A stretch of DNA of 64,000 bases from Gemmatimonadaceae bacterium (GCA_036496605.1 DASXKV010000029.1:62001-126000); one strand, 5' to 3'. Positions 39,437 through 48,792 are shown, counted from the stretch's first letter. Numbers and translations are program-made. The notes: generated from the letters alone by a model not told the origin.

Positions 39437-39685
39437 TCAGCGAACGACCCCCAGAAGGTACGCGAGCGCAACGAGCAGCATCAGCGCGACGAGCACGACC
39501 GCAACCACGAATGGCGCGCCGCGGCTCGGCACTGTCGCCGATGGACCGCCGCTCCGCGCGGAAGGATCGGTGCCTTTCCCGACGACGTATGTCGTCTTCT
39601 CGACCGAGTCGGCGCCGCCGAGCTGAGCCTCGGGGTCGTTATTGAGCGCGCTGGGTTCGGATTTGTCTCGAGAGTGCTCGGTCAC
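39437..39685 (-). CDS. Small single-pass membrane protein, unknown
   Basis: The 82-residue product (GTG start) has a hydrophilic N-terminal 58 residues rich in Ser, Asp and Gly. One hydrophobic segment follows (FVVAVVLVALMLLVALAYLLGVV, about 59-81) and ends the chain, like a tail-anchored protein. I recognise no family. It lies 47 bp after sdhB in the same direction and could be an accessory of the succinate dehydrogenase cluster; that is a guess. Codon use resembles its neighbours, which supports a real gene. Confidence 0.55.
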   Translation of the reverse strand: MTEHSRDKSEPSALNNDPEAQLGGADSVEKTTYVVGKGTDPSARSGGPSATVPSRGAPFVVAVVLVALMLLVALAYLLGVVR

Positions 39686-39732
39686 GACTACCTCACTCGC
39701 CTGGGCGCTTGCGCTTGCACCTCGCGGGCCAA

Positions 39733-40506
39733 TTAGCCCATACCGGCCGCTGCCTTTTCAGCGCGGTGCATAACGCTGGCACGGAGATAATCCCGATTCA
39801 TTCGCGCGATGGTGTCGATGCTGATCTCCTTCGGGCAGGCCTCCTGGCATTCGCCAAAGAGCGTGCAATGTCCGAATCCTTCGACGTCCATTTGGGCAAC
39901 CATCCTCAGCGCACGTCGATTTCGCTCCGGCTGACCATGTGGCAAGAGCCCAAGGTGCGAGATCTTGGCCGCCGTGAAGAGTGAGGCCGATCCGTTCGGA
40001 CATGCCGCGACGCACGCGCCGCAGCCGATGCACGCGGCGGCGTCCATTGCGTCGTTGGCATCCTGCTTCGCGACCGGCAGGGAGTTGGCTTCGGGCGCGC
40101 TTCCCGTATTCACACTGATGAAACCGCCGGCCGCAACGATGCGATCGAGCGCGCCGCGGTTCACGACCAGATCCTTCACGACGGGAAACGCTCGTGCGCG
40201 CCAAGGCTCGATCCAGACGACGTCGCGGTCGTTGAAGTGGCGCATATGCAGCTGACAGGTCGCCGTCGCTTTCATCGGCCCGTGCGCCACGCCGTTGATC
40301 ACCATGCCACACGAGCCACAAATGCCCTCGCGACAATCATGATCGAACGCGATCGGCTCCTTCCCACTCGCCACGAGCCCCTCGTTCACGACATCGAGCA
40401 TCTCGAGGAACGACATGTCGGGACGGATGTCACTCGCCTGGTACGTGACAAAAGAGCCCTTCGCGTCGGCCGTCGCCTGTCGCCAAACGTGCAGTTCAAG
40501 ATTCAT
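39733..40506 (-). CDS. sdhB: Succinate dehydrogenase / fumarate reductase iron-sulfur subunit
   Basis: SdhB passes electrons from FAD to the quinone through three Fe-S clusters. The 257-residue protein (ATG 40506) has the 2Fe-2S motif [11 protein letters not shown] with a later Cys, the 4Fe-4S motif [12 protein letters not shown], and the [12 protein letters not shown] segment for 3Fe-4S. It follows sdhA after a 78-bp gap that holds no recognised feature. Pairing with a type-B style sdhA and a single cytochrome subunit indicates the sdhCAB (three-subunit) form. Confidence 0.95.
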   Translation of the reverse strand: MNLELHVWRQATADAKGSFVTYQASDIRPDMSFLEMLDVVNEGLVASGKEPIAFDHDCREGICGSCGMVINGVAHGPMKATATCQLHMRHFNDRDVVWIEPWRARAFPVVKDLVVNRGALDRIVAAGGFISVNTGSAPEANSLPVAKQDANDAMDAAACIGCGACVAACPNGSASLFTAAKISHLGLLPHGQPERNRRALRMVAQMDVEGFGHCTLFGECQEACPKEISIDTIARMNRDYLRASVMHRAEKAAAGMG

Positions 40507-40584
40507 TAAGGCTTGCTTCGCTCGCCGCTTAGCTATATGGAGTCGCTCGCGCGTTGCGCTCGCTCCTGCTCCTCTCACCAATCA

Positions 40585-42498
40585 CTACCGGTAACTTCGC
40601 GTTGCCAACGCCACGTTCTCGAACAATAGCGGCTCCTTGTGCAGGATTGGCGGTCTGTTCTCCCCTGCAAATTCCCACGCGGCGACGTAAGCGAATTTGT
40701 CATCGTGACGCAGCGCTTCGCCGTCCGGAGTCTGATGCTCGATGCGAAAGTGCGCGCCGCATGACTCCTCGCGTTGCAGCGCGTCGATGCACATCAGCTC
40801 CGCGAGCTCGAGAAAGTCGGCGACGCGACCGGCACGCTCGAGCTCTTGATTGAGCTCCTGGCCAGTACCGGGGACAAGCAGATCGCTCCAGAACTCTTCC
40901 CGCAGCGCCGGAATGAGCTGCAGCGCCTTCTTGAGTCCCTCCGCGCTACGTGCCATGCCGCAATACTCCCACACGATCTTTCCCAGCTCGCGGTGGAACG
41001 ACGTCGCCGAGCGCGCTCCACGGATCGACGTTAGGCGATTCGTCCGCTCCCGCACCGACTCAATCGTCGCCCGCACGTCCGGATGATCGTCCGCAATCGC
41101 CTCGGGTCGCGACGACGCGAGATAATCGCCGATCGTGAGCGGAATGACGAAGTAGCCATCCGCTAATCCTTGCATCAGTGCGCTGGCGCCGAGACGATTC
41201 GCGCCGTGATCGGAGAAGTTTGCTTCCCCGATGACGTGGAGGCCGGGGATCGTGGACATCAAGTTGTAATCGACCCACAGTCCGCCCATGGTGTAGTGGA
41301 CCGCGGGATAGATGCGCATCGGGACGCGATACGGATTCTCGTCCGTGATACGTTCGTACATCTCGAACAGATTACCGTAGCGCTCCGCGATGCGGTCGGC
41401 GCCGAGCCGCTTGATCGCGTCGCCGAAGTCGAGATAGACCCCGCGGCCGCCGGGCCCGACCCCGCGTCCCTCGTCGCAGACTTCCTTCGCGGCGCGTGAG
41501 GCGATATCACGGGGCGACAGATTGCCGAAGCTCGGGTATTTGCGCTCGAGGTAATAGTCCCGGTCGCCCTCCGCTATCTCGTTGGGTGCGCGGTTGTCCC
41601 CGCTTCGCTTCGGTACCCAGACGCGACCATCGTTGCGGAGCGACTCGCTCATCAGGGTGAGCTTCGACTGATAGTCTCCGGCAACGGGGATGCACGTGGG
41701 GTGGATCTGCGTGTAGCACGGATTGGCGAAGGCTGCGCCGCGGCGATACGCACGCCAGATCGCTGTCGCATTCGATCCCTTCGCGTTCGTCGACAGATAG
41801 AAGACGTTGCCGTAGCCGCCCGTCCCGAGGATCACGGCGTCAGCGAGATGGGCCTCGATCGCGCCCGTCACCATGTTCCGCGTCACGATCCCGCGCGCCT
41901 TGCCATTCACGACGATGACATCGAGCATCTCAGTGCGCGGATGCATGGTCACGTTGCCCTTCGCGATTTCCTTCTCGAGCGCCTGGTAGCAACCGAGCAA
42001 CAGTTGCTGGCCGGTCTGCCCTCGCGCGTAAAACGTCCGCGAAACCTGCGCGCCGCCAAAGGATCGATTGGCGAGCAACCCGCCGTACTCGCGTGCGAAG
42101 GGGACGCCCTGCGCGACGCACTGGTCGATTATGCGAACGCTCAGTTCGGCTAGCCGATAGACGTTCGCCTCGCGCGAGCGGAAGTCGCCACCCTTGATCG
42201 TATCGTAGAAGAGGCGGTAAACGCTGTCGCCGTCGTTCTGGTAGTTCTTCGCAGCGTTGATACCGCCCTGCGCGGCAATGCTGTGAGCTCGGCGAGGCGA
42301 ATCCTGGAAACAGAAGGCCTTGACGCGATAACCCAGCTCACTGAGCGACGCGGCCGCGGCGCCGCCGGCCAAACCAGTGCCGACGACGATGACCGTGTGG
42401 CGGCGCTTGTTCGCGGGATTCACCAGCTTCATGTCGAAGCAGTGTTTCTCCCACTTGCGTTCCAGCGGTCCCGACGGGATGCGTGCGCGCAGCTCCAT
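40585..42498 (-). CDS. sdhA: Succinate dehydrogenase / fumarate reductase flavoprotein subunit
   Basis: SdhA oxidises succinate with covalently bound FAD. The 637-residue protein has the dinucleotide motif [15 protein letters not shown], the FAD-attachment His in [18 protein letters not shown], and active-site segments HPTCIP and [27 protein letters not shown]. The length and the N-terminal extension before the Rossmann fold resemble the Bacteroidetes-type (class B) enzyme. With mdh and sdhC upstream it forms a TCA/respiratory block. The direction (oxidase or fumarate reductase) is inferred from aerobic context. Confidence 0.95.
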   Translation of the reverse strand: MELRARIPSGPLERKWEKHCFDMKLVNPANKRRHTVIVVGTGLAGGAAAASLSELGYRVKAFCFQDSPRRAHSIAAQGGINAAKNYQNDGDSVYRLFYDTIKGGDFRSREANVYRLAELSVRIIDQCVAQGVPFAREYGGLLANRSFGGAQVSRTFYARGQTGQQLLLGCYQALEKEIAKGNVTMHPRTEMLDVIVVNGKARGIVTRNMVTGAIEAHLADAVILGTGGYGNVFYLSTNAKGSNATAIWRAYRRGAAFANPCYTQIHPTCIPVAGDYQSKLTLMSESLRNDGRVWVPKRSGDNRAPNEIAEGDRDYYLERKYPSFGNLSPRDIASRAAKEVCDEGRGVGPGGRGVYLDFGDAIKRLGADRIAERYGNLFEMYERITDENPYRVPMRIYPAVHYTMGGLWVDYNLMSTIPGLHVIGEANFSDHGANRLGASALMQGLADGYFVIPLTIGDYLASSRPEAIADDHPDVRATIESVRERTNRLTSIRGARSATSFHRELGKIVWEYCGMARSAEGLKKALQLIPALREEFWSDLLVPGTGQELNQELERAGRVADFLELAELMCIDALQREESCGAHFRIEHQTPDGEALRHDDKFAYVAAWEFAGENRPPILHKEPLLFENVALATRSYR

Positions 42499-42510
42499 AT
42501 TTAGCGTGTC

Positions 42511-43191
42511 TTAGTGAATGACTCCGGCGAGCACACCGAGCGGTACGATCGTGAAGCCGAACCACACAATGGCGGCAACGACGAACGCGATCCGTCGGTG
42601 CAACGGGTTCGGCGACGACTTCGCGTAGCCTAACGTGCGCACCGAGCTCCACGCGCCATGATAGAGATGGAGGCCGAGAAAGAGCATCGCCAACAGATAA
42701 AACGCCGACACCCACCAGATGCGAAAGCTCGCGACGAGATTGCCGTAGACGTCACGATGTCCGGCTGCATCCACGCCGCCGTAGGCACGCGCCGGATCCA
42801 CCTGACCAGTCGTGAAATGCAGGATGTGTAGCACGATGAACAGGAGCAGCAACACGCCGCCCCATCGCATCGTTCGCGACGCCCAGGTCGAGACCTGTGG
42901 ATCCCGCTTCTGATATCCAATCGGACGCGCCGCGTGCGCGCGCCGCGTCAGCTGCCACGCCATCAGTACGTGCAGAACGACGCAGATGATCAACACGACG
43001 CGAACGATCCACAGCAACTCGCCCAGCGGACCATGCAGCAGCGCGCCGTACGCGTTGAGCTTGTCGCGTCCGATGAATGTCTGGAGGTTTCCCGCCATGT
43101 GGCCGATGACGAAGGCAATGCCGATCAGCCCCGTCGTGGCCATGATGATCTTCTTACCGATCGTCGAGCGATAAAACTGAACGAGCCACAT
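42511..43191 (-). CDS. sdhC: Succinate dehydrogenase cytochrome b subunit
   Basis: This is the single large membrane anchor of class B enzymes, binding two haems. From the ATG at 43191 it has 226 residues and about five helices. Candidate haem ligands are the His residues in IGHMAGNLQ, VVLHVLMAW, IVLHILHF and GLHLYHGAW. A lone cytochrome b instead of separate SdhC and SdhD is consistent with menaquinone as the electron acceptor. Twenty base pairs separate it from mdh. Confidence 0.92.
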   Translation of the reverse strand: MWLVQFYRSTIGKKIIMATTGLIGIAFVIGHMAGNLQTFIGRDKLNAYGALLHGPLGELLWIVRVVLIICVVLHVLMAWQLTRRAHAARPIGYQKRDPQVSTWASRTMRWGGVLLLLFIVLHILHFTTGQVDPARAYGGVDAAGHRDVYGNLVASFRIWWVSAFYLLAMLFLGLHLYHGAWSSVRTLGYAKSSPNPLHRRIAFVVAAIVWFGFTIVPLGVLAGVIH

Positions 43192-43211
43192 CGCAGCGCC
43201 GTTCCAGCCGA

Positions 43212-44141
43212 TTAAAGCTTCACGGCTTTCATCGGCTCGCGAACGGCATCGGCACTCTTCGCGAGCGCGGCACGCTCCTCGGCGGTGAGCTGCACTTCGA
43301 GAACGCGCTCCAATCCGCGGCGGCCCAATTTGCACGGAACACCCAGAAAGAGGCCCTTCATGCCATATTCGCCCTCGAGCCATGCTGCGCATGGGAGGAC
43401 GCGCTTCTGGTCGTTGACGATCGCTTCGACCATCTGCACTGCGCCTGACGACGGTGCGTAGTACGCCGAGCCCGTCTTGAGGTACTTCACGATCTCCGCG
43501 CCGCCGTTGCGCGTGCGATCGACAATCGCATCCAGCTGCGAACGTTCGATGAGTTGTGTGACGGGTATGCCGCTTACCGTCGTATAGCTGATCAACGGCA
43601 CCATCGTATCGCCGTGGCCGCCGAGCACCATTGCCTGGATGTCGCGGACCGAGACGTCGAGCGCTTCGGCGAGAAACGCGCGATACCGTGCCGTGTCGAG
43701 TACGCCAGCCATGCCGATAACGCGCTCACGCGGGAAGCCCGTCACCGCCTTCGCGACGTAACACATGACGTCGAGCGGATTGGAGACGACGATGACGATC
43801 GCATTTGGCGAACTGCGCTTGATCTGCTGCGAGACATCCTTGACGATACCGGCGTTCGTGTTGAGCAAATCATCACGCGACATGCCGGGCTTTCGCGCGA
43901 TGCCGGCGGTAATGACGACCACCTCCGAGCCGCTCGTCTCGTCGTACCCGTTCGCACCGATCACGCGGGAGTCGAAGCCCTCGATCGGCGCCGATTGCCA
44001 CTGATCCAGTCCCTTCCCCTGTGGAATGCCCTCGACGACGTCGACCATGACGACGGTGCGGGCGAGCTCCTTCTCGGCGATACGTTGCGCGGTCGTCGCG
44101 CCCACGTTGCCGGCGCCGACAACCGTAATCTTGTTGACCAT
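43212..44141 (-). CDS. mdh: Malate dehydrogenase
   Basis: Mdh interconverts malate and oxaloacetate with NAD. The 309-residue protein shows the NAD loop [12 protein letters not shown] (7-18), the substrate motif [14 protein letters not shown] with its Arg pair, VSNPLDVM and the catalytic His in GGHGDTMVP. The LDH-like layout is typical of many bacterial malate dehydrogenases; MSRDD rather than QSRxD supports malate. It heads an mdh-sdhCAB run. An inverted repeat lies just upstream (44163-44193). Confidence 0.94.
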   Translation of the reverse strand: MVNKITVVGAGNVGATTAQRIAEKELARTVVMVDVVEGIPQGKGLDQWQSAPIEGFDSRVIGANGYDETSGSEVVVITAGIARKPGMSRDDLLNTNAGIVKDVSQQIKRSSPNAIVIVVSNPLDVMCYVAKAVTGFPRERVIGMAGVLDTARYRAFLAEALDVSVRDIQAMVLGGHGDTMVPLISYTTVSGIPVTQLIERSQLDAIVDRTRNGGAEIVKYLKTGSAYYAPSSGAVQMVEAIVNDQKRVLPCAAWLEGEYGMKGLFLGVPCKLGRRGLERVLEVQLTAEERAALAKSADAVREPMKAVKL

Positions 44142-44162
44142 TTCGATCGCTTGTTGATGAGT

Positions 44163-44193
44163 TGAATAGGTCGTGCGAGACGAAACCTATTCA
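44163..44193. promoter_or_regulatory. Perfect 9-bp inverted repeat upstream of mdh
   Basis: TGAATAGGT (44163-44171) and ACCTATTCA (44185-44193) are exact complements with a 13-bp spacer. The element is about 20 bp before the mdh ATG and 36 bp after the moaA stop. There is no T-run next to it, so a terminator is unlikely and an operator is more likely. No regulator is identified. Confidence 0.4.
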
Positions 44194-44228
44194 GTTCGCG
44201 GGGCAGGGTGTAGCTCGTTGCGACTCGC

Positions 44229-45212
44229 CTATCCACCCACCTGCGACAGCGCTCGCAGCCCGCCCACGCGCAACTGCAGCAGCGCATGCTCCTTCGGCTT
44301 CTCCGCGAGCGCGCGACGGAAGTACGACTCGAGCGGCTCATCGGCGCGCAAAGGCGTGCGGAGGTCAACTTCGTGATCGCCGAACAGACACGTGCGCAAA
44401 CGCCCGTCGGCAGTGAGTCGCACACGGTTGCACGAACCGCAGTACGTGTGTGTCATCGGTGTGATCACGCCAATGGAGCCAGGAGCACCAACGAAATGAT
44501 AGTATGCCGCGGGCCCGTTGCCGCGTGGCGGACCACCGCCTGGCTCGAGCGATCCGAGCACCGACGCGCGCTCGAGCACTTCCTCACTCGGCACGATGTG
44601 CTCGGCGGTGAGCTCGCGTAGTCCCCCGACCGGCATCAGCTCGATGAATCGCACGTGCCATGGATGATTGAGCGTGAGACGCGCGAAGTCCATGATCTCA
44701 TCGTCGTTCACGCCGCGCATCACGACCACGTTCAGCTTGATTGGTCCAATGCCGGCTGCTTCCGCGGCGCTCGCGGCGACGATTGGATCGAAGCCGAGGT
44801 CGCGTCGCGCAATTGCCGCGATGCGCTCGGGCCGCAAGCTGTCAGCGCTGATATTGACGCGATCAAGTCCGGCCGTGCGAAGCGACGTCGCGAGCTCAGG
44901 CAGTCGCACGCCGTTCGTCGACAGTGCGATGTCCTCGACTTCCGGGATCCCGCGCAGCATCTCGATCAGGCGCGGCAATGCGGGCCGGATTGTCGGCTCG
45001 CCACCCGTTATGCGCAGCCGCCGCAAGCCAAGCGGCGCGAGCTGCGCGACGACCTGATTGATCTCCTCGTAGCTGAGAATGTCGGCCTTGGGCAACCACG
45101 TGAGCCCTTCGACAGGCATGCAGTACAAGCAACGGAAATTGCAGCGATCGGTCACCGAGATACGGAGATACTCGATGCTTCGGCCGAACTGATCGCGAAG
45201 TGTCTCGCTCAC
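44229..45212 (-). CDS. moaA: GTP 3',8-cyclase (molybdenum cofactor)
   Basis: MoaA is a radical-SAM enzyme starting molybdopterin synthesis from GTP. From the GTG at 45212 (GTGA overlap with moaE) it has 327 residues. It has the N-terminal CX3CX2C at Cys24, Cys28 and Cys31, the second cluster in CGSCNRVRLTADGRLRTC, and the functionally important C-terminal Gly-Gly (residues 326-327). Neighbours moaE and moaD confirm the pathway; moaC is not in the window. Confidence 0.96.
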   Translation of the reverse strand: MSETLRDQFGRSIEYLRISVTDRCNFRCLYCMPVEGLTWLPKADILSYEEINQVVAQLAPLGLRRLRITGGEPTIRPALPRLIEMLRGIPEVEDIALSTNGVRLPELATSLRTAGLDRVNISADSLRPERIAAIARRDLGFDPIVAASAAEAAGIGPIKLNVVVMRGVNDDEIMDFARLTLNHPWHVRFIELMPVGGLRELTAEHIVPSEEVLERASVLGSLEPGGGPPRGNGPAAYYHFVGAPGSIGVITPMTHTYCGSCNRVRLTADGRLRTCLFGDHEVDLRTPLRADEPLESYFRRALAEKPKEHALLQLRVGGLRALSQVGG

Positions 45213-45661
45213 CGATCCTCTCCGGCATCGACGAGTTGTGCGTCGCCACTCGTGGCACGCACCCACTCTCGCGTTCCATCGACGTATTGCTCGCGCTTCC
45301 AGATGGGAACGCGGCGCTTCAACTCCTCGATGACATAACGCGCGGCGTCGAACGCAGGTCCGCGGTGTGGATGCCCCACGGCGATTGCCACGCTGCATTC
45401 GCCGAGCGCCACCTCGCCCAGTCGATGCTCGACGGCGATGTCATTGCTCCCGGCGAGCGCGGCCGCTTCCTGTACGATCCGTCCGAGCTCGCGCTCGGCC
45501 ATCGAGCGATATGCCGTGTACTCGATGCCTGTCACGTCGCGTCCGTCATTCACGTCACGCACGGTGCCGAGGAACAGCAAAGCGGCGCCGTTCGACTTGC
45601 GGCTCACGCGCTCCAGGATTTGCGAGACGTCGATGGCCGTATCGATGATCGCCGAGTACAC
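45209..45661 (-). CDS. moaE: Molybdopterin synthase catalytic subunit
   Basis: MoaE inserts sulfur from MoaD-thiocarboxylate into precursor Z. I prefer the GTG at 45661: an AGGAGG ribosome-binding site lies 5 bases upstream, inside the moaD end, giving about 150 residues. A TTG at 45676 would add five residues. Motifs are FLGTVRD, GIEYTAYRSMAERE, HRLGEVALGE and KRRVPIWKREQY, with the catalytic lysines. Adjacent moaD supplies its partner. Confidence 0.93.
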   Translation of the reverse strand: MYSAIIDTAIDVSQILERVSRKSNGAALLFLGTVRDVNDGRDVTGIEYTAYRSMAERELGRIVQEAAALAGSNDIAVEHRLGEVALGECSVAIAVGHPHRGPAFDAARYVIEELKRRVPIWKREQYVDGTREWVRATSGDAQLVDAGEDR

Positions 45662-45662
45662 C

Positions 45663-45905
45663 TCAGCCTCCTGCAACTGGCGGAATCAAGGCCACTTCGT
45701 CGCCCTCGCGCAGTTCGTGATCACGTGTTGCGTACTCCTCGTTCACTGCCACCATTGGTGCAGCAGGCAGCCTCTTGGCGTCGCCCATTGCACGCACTCG
45801 ATCTATGACGTGTCGCACCGTCGTGCCCGTCTCGACGTCGAGCTCGATCTCTGATCGGCCGACAGCGTCGGCGTACGAAGCGAAAAGCAGAACCGTGATG
45901 GTCAT
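45663..45905 (-). CDS. moaD: Molybdopterin synthase sulfur carrier subunit
   Basis: MoaD carries the thiocarboxylate on its C-terminal Gly-Gly. The 80-residue ubiquitin-like protein ends PPVAGG and starts ITVLLFASYAD. Order moaD-moaE-moaA suggests one transcript. The end of the coding region overlaps the moaE ribosome-binding site. Confidence 0.94.
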   Translation of the reverse strand: MTITVLLFASYADAVGRSEIELDVETGTTVRHVIDRVRAMGDAKRLPAAPMVAVNEEYATRDHELREGDEVALIPPVAGG

Positions 45906-45955
45906 AACGGAGAACCTCTACATCCTACGCCGGCGCGAAACAATGGGAAAGCAGC

Positions 45956-45984
45956 AAAACAAAAAGCCCGGCGCGTGCCGGGCT
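45956..45984 (-). terminator. Rho-independent terminator of the HU gene
   Basis: On the minus strand, a perfect 8-bp stem AGCCCGGC / GCCGGGCT with a 4-base loop (45965-45984) is followed by TTTTTGTTTT. This is the only textbook intrinsic terminator I found. It lies 20 bp after the HU stop and before moaD, separating the two transcripts. Confidence 0.88.
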
Positions 45985-46003
45985 CAAATTGATGTCGCAC
46001 AAC

Positions 46004-46342
46004 TCACTGCGCTATTTCCTCTGCCTCGTCCTCGATGTCGTTCTCCTCAACGCCGGCGACCATCGCGCGCAACTCCTTCGATGGCTTGAACACGGGAACG
46101 GGACGCGCGGAAACTTCGACAGGCGAACCGGTGCGAGGATTGCGCGCCATGCGCGTCTTCCGGTGCCGGATCTTGAACGTGCCGAAGCCGCGAACCTCGA
46201 TGTTCTTCTGGCTCTGCAGCGCCTCTTTGATGGCGTCGAGAAAGGCATCGACGACGCGCGCGCAGTCCTTCTTCGAAATCATCGGACCCGCCGTTCGGGA
46301 GATCTGTTCAGTGACTCTCTCGACCAGGTCAGCTTTGGTCAT
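46004..46342 (-). CDS. HU/IHF family DNA-binding protein
   Basis: HU/IHF proteins bend DNA and compact the nucleoid. The 112-residue protein has the N-terminal helices MTKADLVERVTEQ, the beta-arm RNPRTGSPVEVSARPVPVFKPSKELR with its intercalating proline and an acidic C-terminal tail of about 15 residues that standard 90-residue HU lacks. HU versus IHF subunit cannot be decided. It has its own promoter and terminator, so it is a monocistronic unit. Confidence 0.93.
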   Translation of the reverse strand: MTKADLVERVTEQISRTAGPMISKKDCARVVDAFLDAIKEALQSQKNIEVRGFGTFKIRHRKTRMARNPRTGSPVEVSARPVPVFKPSKELRAMVAGVEENDIEDEAEEIAQ

Positions 46343-46391
46343 GAAATGTGCCTCGTGTTAGCGCGCCGTTCTGCACCGGATGCTTGCCGAA

Positions 46392-46424
46392 CTTATCGCC
46401 GTTAACTCTTGTGTGTCAAGAGTT
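46392..46424 (-). promoter_or_regulatory. Promoter of the HU gene with overlapping inverted repeat
   Basis: The minus strand has a perfect -35 TTGACA (46419-46414) and GATAAG (46397-46392) as -10, with a 16-bp spacer, about 50 bp upstream of the HU ATG. The -35 lies in the hairpin-forming repeat AACTCTTG-TGTGT-CAAGAGTT (46404-46424), 8 bp per arm. The repeat may be an operator, or act as a 3' hairpin for carA, whose stop is 10 bp away. Confidence 0.6.
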
Positions 46425-46433
46425 TGTACCACT

Positions 46434-47549
46434 TCACGCCGACTGCTTTCTGACCACGTCGAGAAATTGATTGAAGAGCGGACGAGCGTCATGTGGTCCG
46501 GGGGCAGCTTCGGGGTGGTATTGAACGGCGAAGATTGGAAGCTCCCGATGCCGCAGCCCTTCGATCGTGCCGTCATTCAGGTTGACGTGCGTGACTTCGA
46601 GTTCCGAAACGCCTTTGATTCCCGCCTCGCTCCCCTGTACCGCAAAACCGTGATTCTGCGACGTGATGAGCACTCGACCCGAAGCGAGGTCGCGTACCGG
46701 ATGATTGCCGCCGCGGTGCCCATACGGCATCTTCACCGTTCCGGCGCCGTATGTGAGACCAATGATTTGGTGCCCGAGGCAGATCCCGAACAGCGGTACA
46801 TCCTTCGATGCAATCTCTCGGACAATGCCCGGAGCATACTCCACCGCCGCCGGATCTCCCGGCCCATTCGAGAGGAATACGCCATCGGGATCGAGCTCCA
46901 GCGCTTCCTTTGCAGACGTCGTTGCAGGAACGACTGTCACGCGACATCCATGGTCGCTGAATAGCCGCAGAATATTGCGCTTGATGCCATAGTCGTAGGC
47001 GACGATGTGCCAGCGCGATTGCGGGTTGCCCCACTCATAGCGCTGGCGAGTCGACACGCGCGAGGCGAGGTCCAGTCCCTCCATCGAGGGGCACGCATCG
47101 AGCGCTGCCATAGCCTCGACGTCAGGTGAGTCGCCAGCGCCAATCACGCCGCGCATAACCCCGGCGCTGCGCAGGTGCTTCGTCAACCGCCGCGTGTCGA
47201 CGTTCTCGATGATCGGGATCTGCCTCTCACGCAGCCACTCGCCGAGGTCACCCTCGGCCCGCCAGCTCGAGTAGTTCTTCGAGAGCTCGCGCATGACGAC
47301 TCCGGCGATCTGGGGCTGCGCCGATTCTGGATCGTCGTCGTTGACCCCATAGTTGCCGATCATCGGTGCGGTCATCACGACGATCTGTCCTTGATACGAG
47401 GGGTCGGTGAAGACCTCCTGATACCCGCTCATGTTCGTCGTGAAGACGACCTCGGCGACCGTTGGCTGCGCAGGAGAGGAGAGCGTGCCGTGAAAAAGGG
47501 TTCCGTCCTCGAGGAGAAGGAACCCTGGCACTTCGGACCGTTGGGTCAC
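46434..47549 (-). CDS. carA: Carbamoyl-phosphate synthase small subunit
   Basis: CarA hydrolyses glutamine and sends ammonia to CarB for arginine and pyrimidine synthesis. From the GTG at 47549 it has 371 residues. It starts FLLLEDGTLFHG, contains NMSGYQEVFTDPSYQGQIVV, YDYGIKRNILR, FLSNGPGDP, the nucleophile Cys257 in GICLGHQ and the His/Glu pair in QYHPEAAPGPHD. A GTG at 47531 is an alternative start. carB is not in the window. It follows secG by 14 bp. Confidence 0.95.
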   Translation of the reverse strand: MTQRSEVPGFLLLEDGTLFHGTLSSPAQPTVAEVVFTTNMSGYQEVFTDPSYQGQIVVMTAPMIGNYGVNDDDPESAQPQIAGVVMRELSKNYSSWRAEGDLGEWLRERQIPIIENVDTRRLTKHLRSAGVMRGVIGAGDSPDVEAMAALDACPSMEGLDLASRVSTRQRYEWGNPQSRWHIVAYDYGIKRNILRLFSDHGCRVTVVPATTSAKEALELDPDGVFLSNGPGDPAAVEYAPGIVREIASKDVPLFGICLGHQIIGLTYGAGTVKMPYGHRGGNHPVRDLASGRVLITSQNHGFAVQGSEAGIKGVSELEVTHVNLNDGTIEGLRHRELPIFAVQYHPEAAPGPHDARPLFNQFLDVVRKQSA

Positions 47550-47563
47550 TGAGTGCTCACTCG

Positions 47564-47977
47564 TTATGGCTTTTTCGCCGGTGCCTTCGTGCCCTGGTTC
47601 GGCGTAGCTGGTGAAGGCTGCGGCGCGGGCGTCAGAGGTACGACCGGAGCTTGAGTCCCAGCATTTCCAGGATTCGCCGGCGCCGTCGGCGCGGGGACAT
47701 TCGGAAAAGCCTGATCGAGCACCGACCGCGGTGCGCGGCTCCGCGATGATGCGAGCGAGAGAAGAAATGCGAAGAAAAGAAAGAGCCCTCCGCACCACCA
47801 ACTAGCTTTCGTGAGGAGATTGCCCGTTTGACGCGTTCCAAAGAGCGAGCTTGCGGAGCTACTCACACCGCCGAATGTGGCAGCAAGGCCTTGACCCTGG
47901 CCGCTCTGAAGCAGGATGGCAAGGATGAGAACAAGACTATCGATTATGAGGAGCACCATCAGGAGAGTGTACAGCAT
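47564..47977 (-). CDS. secG: Preprotein translocase subunit SecG
   Basis: SecG is the small membrane component of the SecYEG channel. The 137-residue protein has two helices (about 1-23 and 58-78) around the conserved LQSGQGQGLAATFGG and SSLFGTRQTGNLLTKASW. A Pro/Ala/Thr-rich soluble tail of about 50 residues follows the second helix and is longer than usual. It lies next to tpiA, a common arrangement (tpiA-secG). Confidence 0.93.
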   Translation of the reverse strand: MLYTLLMVLLIIDSLVLILAILLQSGQGQGLAATFGGVSSSASSLFGTRQTGNLLTKASWWCGGLFLFFAFLLSLASSRSRAPRSVLDQAFPNVPAPTAPANPGNAGTQAPVVPLTPAPQPSPATPNQGTKAPAKKP

Positions 47978-48019
47978 TTTGCGAGAGACTCGAGTGTGAG
48001 GCGGGCGGTGTAAGCTTCA

Positions 48020-48049
48020 AATATCACTGGACTTAGCAGCTTCCGTCAA
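48020..48049 (-). promoter_or_regulatory. candidate promoter of secG-carA
   Basis: TTGACG (48049-48044) and GATATT (48025-48020) are spaced 18 bp on the minus strand, about 45 bp before the secG ATG. The -35 overlaps the last bases of tpiA. The match to the sigma-70 consensus is 5/6 and 4/6. Confidence 0.45.
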
Positions 48050-48792
48050 GTGCGACAAATCTCAGCCCAAGCTTCCGGATCGAGACAGGCGCTGCCGACG
48101 AGCAGCCCATCGACGCCATCAGCGCTCAAGAGTGATTTCGCGTTCCCACGATTGACGCTGCCGCCGTAAAGAATCGGTGTCCGATCGGCGTCGGCTTTCG
48201 GGTTCTCCCGCAGCGTCTGACGAATGACGCGATGCATCGCCGAGGCATCGGCCGGCGTCGCGCTCCGCCCCGTCCCGATCGCCCAGACCGGCTCATACGC
48301 GATGATGAGATCTGTCTGCGCCGCGAGCTCGTCCATTCCCACCGTCAGCTGCTCGACGACGATTGCCTCGGCGTCACCCATTTCCCGCTGATCGAGCGTT
48401 TCGCCGATGCAGAGGACGGGAGTAAGTCCGAAGCGCGCGGCGACGACGGTCTTTCGAGCGGCTTCGACGTTCGTCTCGGCGAAGATGTGCCGTCGCTCCG
48501 AGTGGCCGACGAGCGCCAGTCGCGCGCCCGCGTCGCGCGCCATCGGAGCCGAGTTCTCGCCGGTAAACGCGCCTTTTTCCTGCGTCCAGATGTTCTGAAC
48601 GCCGAGCAGGATGTCGCTGCGATCGGCGCGTGCATCACGGACAGTGGTCAGCGAAAGTGCCGGCGGGAAGAGCGCGACGGTGCGATCGTCGTGCGGTGCG
48701 AAGAGGCGCAGAAAGGCCGCGATATAGGCACGGGCCTCAGTCGGCCCGTGATTCATCTTCCAGTTCGCGAAGAAGAGCGGTCGTTTCATCAT
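48046..48792 (-). CDS. tpiA: Triosephosphate isomerase
   Basis: TpiA interconverts dihydroxyacetone phosphate and glyceraldehyde-3-phosphate. The 248-residue protein has the catalytic Asn10 and Lys12 (FANWKMN), His97 (VGHSERR) and Glu167 (AYEPVWAIGTG), with the ILYGGSVN phosphate loop. ATG ATG at 48792/48789 gives two possible starts; the first overlaps pgk by 4 bp. It completes a gap-pgk-tpiA block. Confidence 0.97.
   Translation of the reverse strand: MMKRPLFFANWKMNHGPTEARAYIAAFLRLFAPHDDRTVALFPPALSLTTVRDARADRSDILLGVQNIWTQEKGAFTGENSAPMARDAGARLALVGHSERRHIFAETNVEAARKTVVAARFGLTPVLCIGETLDQREMGDAEAIVVEQLTVGMDELAAQTDLIIAYEPVWAIGTGRSATPADASAMHRVIRQTLRENPKADADRTPILYGGSVNRGNAKSLLSADGVDGLLVGSACLDPEAWAEICRT

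Noticed and set aside
39405-39440. GC-rich hairpin near a T-run between dcd and the small membrane protein gene
   Set aside because: The T-run precedes the stem on the plus strand and reads as A on the minus strand, so it does not fit an intrinsic terminator for either gene.
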